Translations under genes and position numbers: made by a program
The notes under the pieces: model-generated
Seen by the model: only the letters and a program-made list of their open reading frames with translations
What the model was told of the DNA's origin: nothing
The model's database searches: none
Source: Pseudodesulfovibrio thermohalotolerans
GTDB lineage: Bacteria; Desulfobacterota; Desulfovibrionia; Desulfovibrionales; Desulfovibrionaceae
DNA: 64,000 nucleotides
Assembly: GCF_021353295.2 (NCBI RefSeq)
Contig: NZ_CP120635.1
Coordinates: 910,001-974,000 of the forward strand
Reading direction: 5' to 3'
Part shown: one piece after another, positions 54,565 through 62,678 of the stretch
How positions within the stretch are numbered: the first letter of the stretch is position 1
Layout of the letters: every line of letters begins with the position of its first letter

Positions 54565-56133
54565 ATGGCTGAGTTCAATTTAACCCGTGTTGACCGCCTA
54601 CGGTATCGTGCGACTAAAGTTGCTGAAGATTTCCTCGAAGACCTGCGAATCACCCTTATGCCGGGAGATAGGGCCGCCGTTGCTCGGCTTGCTATAGCGC
54701 GCTCTTTATACGAACCAATCATTGATGGTGAGCCTAGTGTGCTCAACGAAGAAATGAGCAAGCGCTCTCCTATTGAAGGGGTGCATCTCTTCGGAGAAGA
54801 TGGCGATATATGGTCGTGCCTAGTTGCTTCCTCTGTTGCAGATGCGGTTTTGGATGAAAAAGAATTCAAAGCGTTGGTTGAATTGCATTGGCATCGAGGT
54901 GCTCAATTCCTTAAAGGGGATTATAATGATGTCAAACAGGTAGATACAGATTTTATTGTCCGATTGGCGGGGATGGTCCCGTTGGTAGGAGGCAGTCGAA
55001 AGACGCAAGGAACTCACCAACTAACGGACAAAGAAGGCCCGCTTGTCGTTCCTTTTGGCGAAGCAAGCAGAGAGCCACAAACGGAAGATCCGATCAGGAT
55101 TACATTAAATGGCAAAGGAACTTCCCCCCATATTGCAATCATGGGGCGGACTAGAACAGGCAAAAGCCGTGTTGGGCTTGAGGTTGGAAAGTCAATTGCC
55201 CAGCAGACCGACCTCCCTCTAATTATCATCGACCCAAAAGGTGAGTTTGTTAAAGATAATAAGCTGGTAGGGAAACCAGAGTGGAATGGAGAGACCCTTG
55301 ATCGTTTCTTTCCTGGGATACAGCCTATTGATATCCCCCTCTCACCAATGCCTTTGGATTTCTTATGGAGGCCCACCAACGCACAGGGCCATGATCTTGC
55401 CCAATTGGCGATCACATTCAAAGATTCATTTCAAAAGTGCATTAAGGCAAGAGGGGATGTTGCGCTAGACACTTTGCGGGAAGCGGTCTTGGATTTGCTT
55501 ACTTTCCAAAGTCGCCCAGTATCCTTAGAAGATGTTTTATTGAGATTTAACGAGTTTTGCGATGAGGCCGGGAAAAAACCTGGTGGTATCACTGCCAAAT
55601 TAAGCGAAATCAACTCGCTAAATATGATTCGCCCTACCATGGCACCCGGAGACTTCTTTTCAAAACGGTGGGTCATCAGCTTCGGTAGCTGTTCGGAAGA
55701 GCCTAAGCGACTCGTTATTTTTTTACTATTAGATGCATTAAACACCTATCTTATGTCGCTACCCGACAGCGGAGTCGATCCTCAAGGGCATCGCTCCATG
55801 AGGCATATGTTAATTATTGATGAGGCCAAGGAAGTCCTATCGTATAAGCATGGTGCCCTTAGTTCTTTGATTAGAAAGTCAGCCTCTAAAGGGGGCTTAA
55901 CCATGTTGTTGTCTCAAGGGCCGGATGATTTTGATCAAGAGGAAGATGACTTTCTTGAACAAATGGGAACAATTGGAGCGTTTGCCCTAGGGTCCTCAAA
56001 TGTTCGCAATTTAGCTGGTGCGTATGGCCGAAAAATGCGGATTGAGGATTTTTCAGATCACAACCTTCCACCAGGCGTCGCTCTTGTAAAAATGCCTGGC
56101 CTTTCACCCAAGAAAGTAATCGGTTGGGAGTAA
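54565..56133 (+). CDS. DndE fused to a HerA/FtsK-like ATPase
   Basis: The 522-aa protein joins two parts. Residues 1-about 130 match DndE (small DNA-nick-binding protein): VDRLRYRATKVAEDFLEDLR, VARLAIARSLYEP, and HWHRGAQFLKGDY. Residues about 165-522 form a P-loop ATPase of the HerA/FtsK group with Walker A GRTRTGKSRVG, IIIDPKGEF, Walker B MLIIDEAKEV and an arginine-rich sensor region. Separate DndE is about 110 aa, so this is a fusion. The ATPase may translocate DNA, either aiding modification or serving in restriction in place of DptFGH. It closes the operon. Confidence 0.85.
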   Translation: MAEFNLTRVDRLRYRATKVAEDFLEDLRITLMPGDRAAVARLAIARSLYEPIIDGEPSVLNEEMSKRSPIEGVHLFGEDGDIWSCLVASSVADAVLDEKEFKALVELHWHRGAQFLKGDYNDVKQVDTDFIVRLAGMVPLVGGSRKTQGTHQLTDKEGPLVVPFGEASREPQTEDPIRITLNGKGTSPHIAIMGRTRTGKSRVGLEVGKSIAQQTDLPLIIIDPKGEFVKDNKLVGKPEWNGETLDRFFPGIQPIDIPLSPMPLDFLWRPTNAQGHDLAQLAITFKDSFQKCIKARGDVALDTLREAVLDLLTFQSRPVSLEDVLLRFNEFCDEAGKKPGGITAKLSEINSLNMIRPTMAPGDFFSKRWVISFGSCSEEPKRLVIFLLLDALNTYLMSLPDSGVDPQGHRSMRHMLIIDEAKEVLSYKHGALSSLIRKSASKGGLTMLLSQGPDDFDQEEDDFLEQMGTIGAFALGSSNVRNLAGAYGRKMRIEDFSDHNLPPGVALVKMPGLSPKKVIGWE

Positions 56134-56214
56134 ACCCGAGTGGGGTATTCCCCGTTCCGCCCGCCGTTTCCCATATTTTGATGGACAGATGATGGACACG
56201 GTGTCTTGAAAATG

Positions 56215-56257
56215 AAAAGTGGCTTACAGTGCAATATGCTGTAAGCCACTTATTTTA
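56215..56257 (-). terminator. Terminator of tRNA-Thr 3' end, rightmost copy
   Basis: A perfect 13-bp stem AAGTGGCTTACAG / CTGTAAGCCACTT with a 9-base loop has TTTTCATTTTC on the minus strand and TATTTTACT on the plus strand, so it can serve both the tRNA remnant and the dnd operon. Confidence 0.88.
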
Positions 56258-56260
56258 CTG

Positions 56261-56305
56261 TGGAGCCAGGAATCGGAATTGAACCGACGACCTACTGATT
56301 ACGAA
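56261..56305 (-). repeat. tRNA-Thr(CGT) 3' half, attachment site copy 4
   Basis: It is identical to copy 1 over the 45 bases from CCA end to anticodon loop. It is followed by repeat S and lies in the same orientation as copies 1 and 2, so it marks the left end of the rightmost element. The full tRNA gene is expected to the right of the window. Confidence 0.88.
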
Positions 56306-56965
56306 GAAAATGTCTGGGAAATAAGTGTTGAAATAATTGAACTTATTTTGCTAGTTTTTGTATACCGGGGCCAAGAGGCATATCCTGGTATACACTCGGT
56401 ATGCCAAGGGAAAATGCATTATTTTTGGGCGTTTACTTTTGGTTTTCTGATTTGCTATACTGGATGGTTTTGCAATAAATATGTCATATCAACGTGTTGT
56501 GGGGGGGCGCTACTGACTTCCGTCAGTAGGGCGGCAGAGAGGCTTCTGCGGAGGAAAGAACGGCTTGCTCTCTAATCTTCATAAATTACAAGTGCTTGAG
56601 CGATAAAGTCGGACATAGGGGCTGTCTCGCCCGCAACTCCCCGGATACATGCGTCCAGCCAGCCGTTTTCCAGCCTCTCACCATCAAGACCATGTTCGGA
56701 ATTTTGGGCCATCAGGACCAATAGTGGCTGCCAAGACCCTGGCCCAAGATGGCCGCGAAGTCTCCGAATATCGTGCGTTACTGAGCGCACCCATTTGGGG
56801 CTGAAAAGGGCGATTGCAAAAACCCTGTCAAGCGCTAATCTCATGCTTTTTTTATCCTCTCGCATGCTTTTTCCCCCATTTTGCCTTGGAGCCGAAAACC
56901 GGGGGTATACTGTTTCGGATTCCCGGGAATGGTCCTCGGGGACGAAACCAGCGAGGTGACTAATC
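56306..56965 (+). repeat. Element-end repeat S copy B and Rhs upstream region
   Basis: The first 235 bases are nearly identical to 39059-39300, with seven rather than eight G before the CTACTGAC-TTCC-GTCAGTAG hairpin. About 56572-56640 on the minus strand encodes only the tail of an unknown protein (PMSDFIAQALVIYED-stop), also found as PMSDFVAQDIVIYED near 39332. From 56745 the conserved Rhs promoter-like region follows. No intact gene is present. Confidence 0.7.
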
Positions 56966-58231
56966 ATGACGAAATCGTATTCTTACCAACTGCGACGCGA
57001 CCGGGATGGCCGCATCGTGGAAAAGACCGAAACCGTGGCGGGCAGGCGCACCGCCTGGAAGTACGCCTACGACCGGGCGGGCCGGTTGACGGAAGCCCAC
57101 CTGGACGGGCGGCTGATCTGCCAATGCGGCTACGACCGGGAAGGACGGCGTAACCAGGACTATTTCCCCGCCACCGTCGGGCTCCACTACCGTGACTACC
57201 GGTACACGCTGGACAACCGGCTGCTTCGCGCGGGCAACAATGACTTTACGCACGATGTGAACGGGTTCCGCTCCATCTGGGCCAAAGGCGGTACCTACCA
57301 CCTCTACGAGTACGCGCCGGACTATAGGCTGCTCAAGATGGAGGTCGAAGACAAAGACCGCGTCTACACCTTCGACCACGACGAGGACGGGCAGCGGGTG
57401 GCCAAGCAGTACAACGGCCAGCTCATCGAGGCGTATCGATGGCTCGATTTCGTGCGGCTCGGCGGTTTCCACGACGGCCAACACGGTTTCGAGTTCGCTT
57501 ACCGAGACGGCGAACGGGTTCCCTTCGCCATGCGCAGGGACGACGGCACGGTGTTCGGCCTGTTCAGCGATCAGGTGGGGTCGCTCCGCGTGGTTGTGGA
57601 CATCAACGACAATGTGGTAAAGGAGATCGTGTACGACCCCTTCGGCGGGATCATCGAGGACACCAACCCGGACTTCCGCATTCCCATCGGCTTCGCGGGC
57701 GGTCTGCACGACCGCGACTTGGGCTTCGTCCGTTTCGGCTGGCGGGATTACGACACCTTCACCAGCCGCTGGACCGCGCCCGACCCCATAGGCGATAAGG
57801 GCGGCGACCCGGACTGGTATGGTTATTGTTTGGATGATCCGGTGAATGGCGTGGACCCGTTGGGGTTGTTCCGGTTTGGCAAACGTCCTTTGAGTTTCCT
57901 GCCCGACGATTGGCATGGCATTAGTAAGGACGGCTCCATTGCGGACAAATACAACCTTGAACCAAAGCATGAACAGGGATTTTACGAAGATGGAACTGGC
58001 AAAAATATCGGATTTGGAAGTGAGGGCAAGATGACAAGCGAAGACATTTCCAAATATCGGCTTAATGACAAGCAATATGATGATAAACGGATGCTACGAG
58101 CTTACAAGAGTACAACTCCTGGAAAATATAATGCCTTTGGAATTGGTGGTGATAAGAATAATTGCCAAGATTATGCTGACAAATTGCGCAAGAGATATGA
58201 TCTATTTGATCGTGGAGATAAAATGCGATAG
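56966..58231 (+). CDS. Short Rhs protein with variable toxin tip, copy B
   Basis: The 421-aa protein is a compact Rhs/YD-repeat polypeptide: YD-like units (AYDRAGRLTEAHLDGRLICQ, LYEYAPDYRLLKME), the core end DPFGGIIEDTNP and RFGWRDYDTFTSRWTAPDPI, and the boundary GVDPLGL near residue 300. Beyond it lies an unrelated 120-residue tip containing NNCQDYADKLRKRYDLF, whose N-C-x-x-Y pattern is seen in papain-like hydrolase toxins; catalytic role is unproven. Short Rhs proteins of this type are common in Desulfovibrionaceae and lack the large N-terminal shell. Intact, unlike copy A. The next gene is a likely immunity protein. Confidence 0.85.
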   Translation: MTKSYSYQLRRDRDGRIVEKTETVAGRRTAWKYAYDRAGRLTEAHLDGRLICQCGYDREGRRNQDYFPATVGLHYRDYRYTLDNRLLRAGNNDFTHDVNGFRSIWAKGGTYHLYEYAPDYRLLKMEVEDKDRVYTFDHDEDGQRVAKQYNGQLIEAYRWLDFVRLGGFHDGQHGFEFAYRDGERVPFAMRRDDGTVFGLFSDQVGSLRVVVDINDNVVKEIVYDPFGGIIEDTNPDFRIPIGFAGGLHDRDLGFVRFGWRDYDTFTSRWTAPDPIGDKGGDPDWYGYCLDDPVNGVDPLGLFRFGKRPLSFLPDDWHGISKDGSIADKYNLEPKHEQGFYEDGTGKNIGFGSEGKMTSEDISKYRLNDKQYDDKRMLRAYKSTTPGKYNAFGIGGDKNNCQDYADKLRKRYDLFDRGDKMR

Positions 58232-58281
58232 CTAAGTAAGGGATGAGAAGCGCATCTTCTCAGCCCTTTAAAGGAGATGGC

Positions 58282-58824
58282 ATGAAGAAGTTGGCAGCCA
58301 TTGTAATCATAGTATTTTCTGGATGTTTGTATTTGTATAACACTATTTGGTTTCAATCCATGTTTGATGACGCATTTTACACAAACATAGTCGATATTCC
58401 ATTTAATATTACGCGAAAAGGTGAAAAAATAACTGTACCATTAAAATTTAAATCCACCGTGTGCTATAGCTTGGCGGTCAAAGTTCCTTGGCGAGAAGAA
58501 TTGAATTGGGACTCGGAAGGAAAAGGCCTGCTGAAATATCGGTTCTTTTCTGGGAAGAATCTGATTACCGAAGGTGTTACGTTGCCGGTCTCCCGTCATG
58601 CTTGGGGCGGTAACGACATATTCTCTTGGTGCAAACTCATGGTTTTTGACCTGCCTTTCCCACATAATCCAAAAAATCTCACCTTAAATGTTGAGGTAAT
58701 AGAGCCGTTTTCTTTTCTGGAAAGATACAACGGGCATACATCGCTTATCATTAGGCCTAATTATGAGCCAAAAATTGGTGCATGCTATAATGAAAATTTG
58801 CGAATTCCGTATCAGCAGAAGTAG
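58282..58824 (+). CDS. Putative immunity protein for Rhs copy B
   Basis: The 180-aa protein starts at the ATG behind AAAGGAGATGGC and has an N-terminal hydrophobic segment (LAAIVIIVFSGCLYLYNTIW) that could be a lipoprotein signal (FSGC) or membrane anchor, followed by a beta-rich periplasmic domain. No family is recognised. Its place 50 bases after the toxin tip, low GC, and export signal fit an immunity protein that blocks a toxin acting at the envelope. The protein after copy A is also exported but unrelated in sequence. Confidence 0.6.
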   Translation: MKKLAAIVIIVFSGCLYLYNTIWFQSMFDDAFYTNIVDIPFNITRKGEKITVPLKFKSTVCYSLAVKVPWREELNWDSEGKGLLKYRFFSGKNLITEGVTLPVSRHAWGGNDIFSWCKLMVFDLPFPHNPKNLTLNVEVIEPFSFLERYNGHTSLIIRPNYEPKIGACYNENLRIPYQQK

Positions 58825-58857
58825 GTTGACTCGGGCGAAGTACCCTAACACCGTGCG

Positions 58858-60069
58858 TTACCGCCCATCCGCCAAAAGCCGCCTCAGGACCTCCGCCTGG
58901 ACGTTCCTCTCAATCCTTCCGGCATGCCCGGCGGCGGCAGCGTAGGCCGTCTGCTCCAAGCATAGCCCTCTCCTGGCGTCCAGGGCGACGCTCCTGGCTA
59001 TCGCATCTGCCTTCGGATTGATCGGATGGACCTTGTAGAAGCTCCCCTCGTGGAGGTAGTGCAGGGCGTGGCAGACGGCAAAGGTCGCCTGGTCGTCGAA
59101 ATCGTGGCAGGCTGCGGCGATGGCCGTCCTGCCGATGGCCAGCTGCTCGTACATGTCTGGATCGGAGCAGGCATCCCTGAAGACTCCCTGGGCGGCGTTG
59201 TGCGCCAGTTCCTTCGCTTCCTCGAACGATCCGGCAGCCGTGGCCGCGCCGATCACGCGCCTTGCGCTCTTGTGCAGGGCTTCGTGCGCGATGTCCTTGC
59301 CCGCTGAGGCCAGGGCTTCCAGGAGGAGGCTTTGCATCTCCTTTTCGGCGATAACGACGTTCTCGTACCCGGCGAATCCGAGCAACTCGTCGGCGATGGT
59401 GTAGGCGACGTGCCAAATCTCGGCCTCGACAGCTGCCAATACGTGCTTGGACGTGACGCCGAACGTCGCACCGAAGGAGATCGGCCCACCTTGCTCCCAG
59501 GCGTAGCGCAGGGCGTGCTCCTGGTCCGCCTTGTAGCTGTAGGCGCAGCCCCGTGCGGTGTCTCCGTGGTACGCCTGCACGGCCTCGACGGCTCTATCCA
59601 GGGCCGGGACGAGGCTGTGAGAGGCCGCGAAGAGGGCGCAGTCCCTTGCGGCGTACGCTGCGGCCAGCCTCCTGTCCGACCTGTCATCGCCTATGATCGG
59701 CTGGGCGGCCTCCCACATGCGCTCCTGGTACTCCTCGTGCTCGATCTCGCCGTGGGCGTAGAGGTGCGCCAGCCGCAGCAGGTCCTTGAGCCCGTCCTGG
59801 CTGACTTCCGCGTTCTCCCACAGCGGCATGACGCGGTAGGCCGCGTCGATGGCGAGCAGACGGAGCGTCTTCTCTATGAAATTTTCGTGCTGGTAAGGCA
59901 CAGCGTCCATGGCATCCAGGCAGGCGTGAAGGCCGAGGCTTTCGAGTATGAACGGGAACGTGGGTAGGGCGTCTTCGGAGTCCGTCAGAAAGTCGAGCTT
60001 GGCCTTGGCGGTCGGCTGCATCCCGTCGTTGACGAGCTTGCCTTCCGCGATGGAAAGAAATTTTTTCAT
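58858..60069 (-). CDS. Hypothetical helical protein of the integrative element
   Basis: This 403-aa protein is Ala/Glu-rich and all-helical, without membrane segments or known motifs. The N-terminal MKKFLSIAEGKLVNDGMQPT and repeated helical units (YAARDCALFAASHSLVPALD, EEAKELAHNAAQGVFRDACS) suggest a repeat scaffold. It lies between Rhs copy B and the integrase, and its last codons also occur at 42568 next to Rhs copy A, so it is part of the element backbone. Function unknown. The ribosome binding site is weak. Confidence 0.72.
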   Translation of the reverse strand: MKKFLSIAEGKLVNDGMQPTAKAKLDFLTDSEDALPTFPFILESLGLHACLDAMDAVPYQHENFIEKTLRLLAIDAAYRVMPLWENAEVSQDGLKDLLRLAHLYAHGEIEHEEYQERMWEAAQPIIGDDRSDRRLAAAYAARDCALFAASHSLVPALDRAVEAVQAYHGDTARGCAYSYKADQEHALRYAWEQGGPISFGATFGVTSKHVLAAVEAEIWHVAYTIADELLGFAGYENVVIAEKEMQSLLLEALASAGKDIAHEALHKSARRVIGAATAAGSFEEAKELAHNAAQGVFRDACSDPDMYEQLAIGRTAIAAACHDFDDQATFAVCHALHYLHEGSFYKVHPINPKADAIARSVALDARRGLCLEQTAYAAAAGHAGRIERNVQAEVLRRLLADGR

Positions 60070-60135
60070 GGTCGTGTCCAGGCTTGGAAGGATGGAGCTC
60101 GGGGCAACAAAACAGCACCCAAGCTGTTGGTGGGC

Positions 60136-61158
60136 TTAGATGTCAGACAGCTTTTCGATGGCTTCTTTCTCGCCGTCGCCGATCAGGTGGTAGTACACCT
60201 TGAACAGCATCGCCGGGCCGGAGTGGCCCATGAGGGAGGCGACCGCCTTGATGTCGGCCTTGTTGGCGATCAGGCTGGAGGCGAAGAAGTGACGGAGCTG
60301 GTAAGGGACAACTTTTTTGCCGATGCCGGAGTTATTCACGGCGGTCCTGAACGCCTTGATGTAGCTCTGGACGGGCTTGCCCTTGTACTCGACGATGTGG
60401 TCACACTCTGCCGTGGCCTGCCACCCCTTGATCTCCTCAAGGAACTCGTCGCGCAGGGGGACGTATCTGTCGCTCCTGGCCGTCTTGGAGCCGCGAATCC
60501 TGATGCGCTTGTTGTGGAAGTCCACGTCGCTGTACTTGATCTTGAGCAGCTCTGTCTTGCCGGGGCGACAGCCTGTGTTCAGGATCAGCTTGATCGCTTT
60601 GTAGACGTGCAGCGGCGAGTGGTCGAGGATGGCCTTGATGTCTTCCGCGTCGACGTTCAGCTCTCGGTGATTCTCGCGCTTAAGCACACGCTTTCGCCAG
60701 GCCGCCATCGGGTTTTTCTCGATGTACTCGAACTCGACGCCGAAGTTGAATATGACGTTGAGGTAGGTGATGTAGCGGTTGAACGAGTTGGGCGAAAGGT
60801 CGGCGTATTCCAGGGCCAGCACGTTGAAGTCATCGGCCTTCAGCTTGTGGATCGGCACGTGGTTCAGGGCAGGCAAGTATGAGCTGTTCAGTCTGTTCGC
60901 CACTTCCCTGAGGAACTTCCGTTCGCGGCCACGGGCTTTCTCGTGGTCGAGATAAATCTGACCGAGCTCGTCGAGGTAGATGTGTCCCGCCCTGATCTCC
61001 TCGCCGCGTTTCTTCATCAGGTTGATCTCGGCGTTACGCTCGTGGGCCGCCTTCTTGGCCTCTGTCCCTTTGCCGAAGTATTTCTTCTTCGGGCTCTTGC
61101 GGTGGACGACGCGGTACTGGACGAACCAGCGTCCGTCCTTGGTGACTCCTACCGCCAT
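60136..61158 (-). CDS. Phage-type tyrosine integrase
   Basis: The 340-aa protein has an N-terminal arm-binding region (DGRWFVQYRVVHRKSPKKKY), a SAM-like core-binding domain, and a catalytic domain with Arg in LNTGCRPGKTELL, Lys in IRGSKTARSDRYVPL, H-x-x-R in YQLRHFFASSLI, GHSGPAM and a C-terminal Tyr in FKVYYHLIGD. It most likely integrates the rightmost element into tRNA-Thr. Start at the ATG behind GGAGGTGTAGGG; the longer frame to 61281 overlaps the AlpA-like gene. The stop overlaps nothing; 66 bases separate it from the next gene. Confidence 0.9.
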   Translation of the reverse strand: MAVGVTKDGRWFVQYRVVHRKSPKKKYFGKGTEAKKAAHERNAEINLMKKRGEEIRAGHIYLDELGQIYLDHEKARGRERKFLREVANRLNSSYLPALNHVPIHKLKADDFNVLALEYADLSPNSFNRYITYLNVIFNFGVEFEYIEKNPMAAWRKRVLKRENHRELNVDAEDIKAILDHSPLHVYKAIKLILNTGCRPGKTELLKIKYSDVDFHNKRIRIRGSKTARSDRYVPLRDEFLEEIKGWQATAECDHIVEYKGKPVQSYIKAFRTAVNNSGIGKKVVPYQLRHFFASSLIANKADIKAVASLMGHSGPAMLFKVYYHLIGDGEKEAIEKLSDI

Positions 61159-61160
61159 CC

Positions 61161-61397
61161 CTACACCTCCACCGGGACGAACCCGGCCTTGCGGACGCGC
61201 AGGGGATTGAAGAAGTCGCCGGGGCAGGCCATGAAGCTGTCCAGGTCCACCTTGCGGTACCTGTCCCTGTTCGGGCCGCACTTGGGGATGTCGTAATCCT
61301 TGGCGAACTGCCTGAATTTTGCAGTGCTGTAGCCGCAGTACTCGGCTGCCTCGCGCTGGTTGAAGAAGTGCCTCTCGACACGGAGCGGTCTGCTCAT
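61161..61397 (-). CDS. Excisionase-like HTH protein
   Basis: The 78-aa protein from the ATG at 61397 (behind GGAGGTTATCAGCA) contains FNQREAAEYCGYSTAKFRQF, an excisionase-type wing-helix (HTH_17) with KCGPNRDRYRKVDLDSFMA. It ends 2 bases before the integrase start, so the two are translationally linked. It probably directs excision or regulates the integrase promoter. It is not closely similar to the AlpA-like protein at 38562. Confidence 0.78.
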   Translation of the reverse strand: MSRPLRVERHFFNQREAAEYCGYSTAKFRQFAKDYDIPKCGPNRDRYRKVDLDSFMACPGDFFNPLRVRKAGFVPVEV

Positions 61398-61502
61398 TGC
61401 TGATAACCTCCGGTTTAATGGTTCATGAAAAACGGGGAGAGTCGCTCTCTCCATTATCTAAACTCTAGATCGAGACCCCATAAGTAAACGCGCCTCTTGA
61501 AA

Positions 61503-62102
61503 TTAGATCGAATTTTTCAGGATGCTGACCACTTCCGTGTCGCTGATGCCGAGGTAGCGCATGGTGACGGCTGGCGAGGCATGGTTGAATCTTTTGCACA
61601 GCACCTCGAAGCCGACGCCGAAGTGAACGCGCTGCACGTAGCCAAACGTCTTGCGCAGGCTGTGGGCTCCATAGTTGCCGTCGAGGCCAGCCTCGCGGCA
61701 CCACGACTTGACCATGCGGTTGACGGACTGGATCGTCAGAGGCTTGTTGTCTCCCTTCTGTGAACGGAACAGGTAGTCGTCGTCGTTGAACGAGCCTGAC
61801 GCGAGGAACCGCGTCAGTACCGCTTGGACTGAGTCGTTGACGGCGAGGACGTTGGCCTTGCCGGTCTTGGACTCCTTTACGGCGATGGTGTCGTCGACGT
61901 TCTTGCCGCGCAGGTCGCCGACCTTGAGCCGCAGGAGGTCTCCGCAACGGATGCCGTTGTTGGTCGCGATCACGAAGAGCAACAGGTCACGCGGCTTGTC
62001 GTGGAGCATGTCCTTGATGGCCGAGATCGCTTCCAGGGAGCGGATGGGCTCGACGGTGATGGAACTTCCCTTGGGGGGATGATTGTCGTTTCTAGGGCTC
62101 AT
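61503..62102 (-). CDS. Second, short tyrosine recombinase
   Basis: The 199-aa protein carries only a catalytic domain: NNGIRCGDLLRL (Arg), KESKTGK (Lys), AHSLRKTFGY (H-x-x-R), FNHASPAVTMRYLG (His position and Tyr). It lacks the core-binding domain of normal integrases, like FimB-type inversion enzymes and some phage decoy recombinases. AATGTTAAG motifs begin 5 bases before its start, and no ribosome binding site is seen, so expression may be controlled by protein binding at the start. Role: either a control recombinase (inversion or resolution) or a DNA-binding regulator of excision. Confidence 0.82.
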   Translation of the reverse strand: MSPRNDNHPPKGSSITVEPIRSLEAISAIKDMLHDKPRDLLLFVIATNNGIRCGDLLRLKVGDLRGKNVDDTIAVKESKTGKANVLAVNDSVQAVLTRFLASGSFNDDDYLFRSQKGDNKPLTIQSVNRMVKSWCREAGLDGNYGAHSLRKTFGYVQRVHFGVGFEVLCKRFNHASPAVTMRYLGISDTEVVSILKNSI

Positions 62103-62107
62103 TTCGT

Positions 62108-62239
62108 AATGTTAAGTATCTACTTGGTTTTGCGTGCTTTTTTAACATTCTCAGGATGGACGATTTCGAGACGTACATAAGTCTTCAAAATCACAGTCGC
62201 TTTTCGGAGAATGTTAACTTTTGTCAAAAACTTAACATT
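62108..62239. promoter_or_regulatory. Four-fold TTAACATT arm-site array
   Basis: Four copies of one motif occur in alternating orientation: AATGTTAAG (62108), TTAACATTCTC (62142), GAGAATGTTAA (62207) and CTTAACATT (62231). The two inner copies share a longer match and face each other 65 bases apart. Such arrays are arm-type sites or operators. The first overlaps the leader of the short recombinase. Confidence 0.62.
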
Positions 62240-62620
62240 GTCGATGGGTTATCGTGAACGTTTGATCGAGAAGAAAAATGCGGGAATGCGAAACTTTTTT
62301 TGGGAAAAGTGCGGAAAAGCACTCCTGCGAACACAGTGTTCCGATAAATAGTAGCAAGCAGAAGGTGAAGCGGCGGGAGCGATTCAGCCTGGTGGATTTC
62401 TTTCTAGAAATGCAGCAATGAGCATCGCTCATCGGTTGGGTGGGCGTTGCCCACCTCTTCCGGTGAGCGTGGTCATGCGCGAAGCGCACAATGCTTCTTT
62501 CAACGAATTCTGATTTGGAGTTTGGTTTTTTCTGAATGAGATTTTGAACAATCAAGCCCATGCTCATCACGTGTGACCCAAGCTGTGCTCCAATCATGGG
62601 CTTTACCGTCCATAACGCAA
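62240..62620. other. Gene-free region left of the primase-like gene
   Basis: No gene is supported; frames on both strands are short and lack start signals. The inverted segments GAGCATCGCTC / GGTGGGCGTTGCCCACC near 62418-62456 form small dyads, but I cannot assign them. Confidence 0.4.
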
Positions 62621-62623
62621 GAA

Positions 62624-62655
62624 GGGCGTTAGCTGTCATGCTAACGCCCATTCTC
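62624..62655 (-). terminator. Terminator after the primase-like gene
   Basis: A perfect 10-bp stem GGGCGTTAGC / GCTAACGCCC with a TGTCAT loop has TTCTTGCG on the minus strand, about 30 bases past the gene. The U-tract is poor. Confidence 0.65.
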
Positions 62656-62678
62656 GATTCGTTGTCCCTAAAACCTAG

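Noticed and set aside
59332-60882. Plus-strand frames opposite the 58858 gene and the integrase
   Set aside because: No ribosome binding sites or motifs; the minus-strand frames continue cleanly and the integrase is unmistakable.
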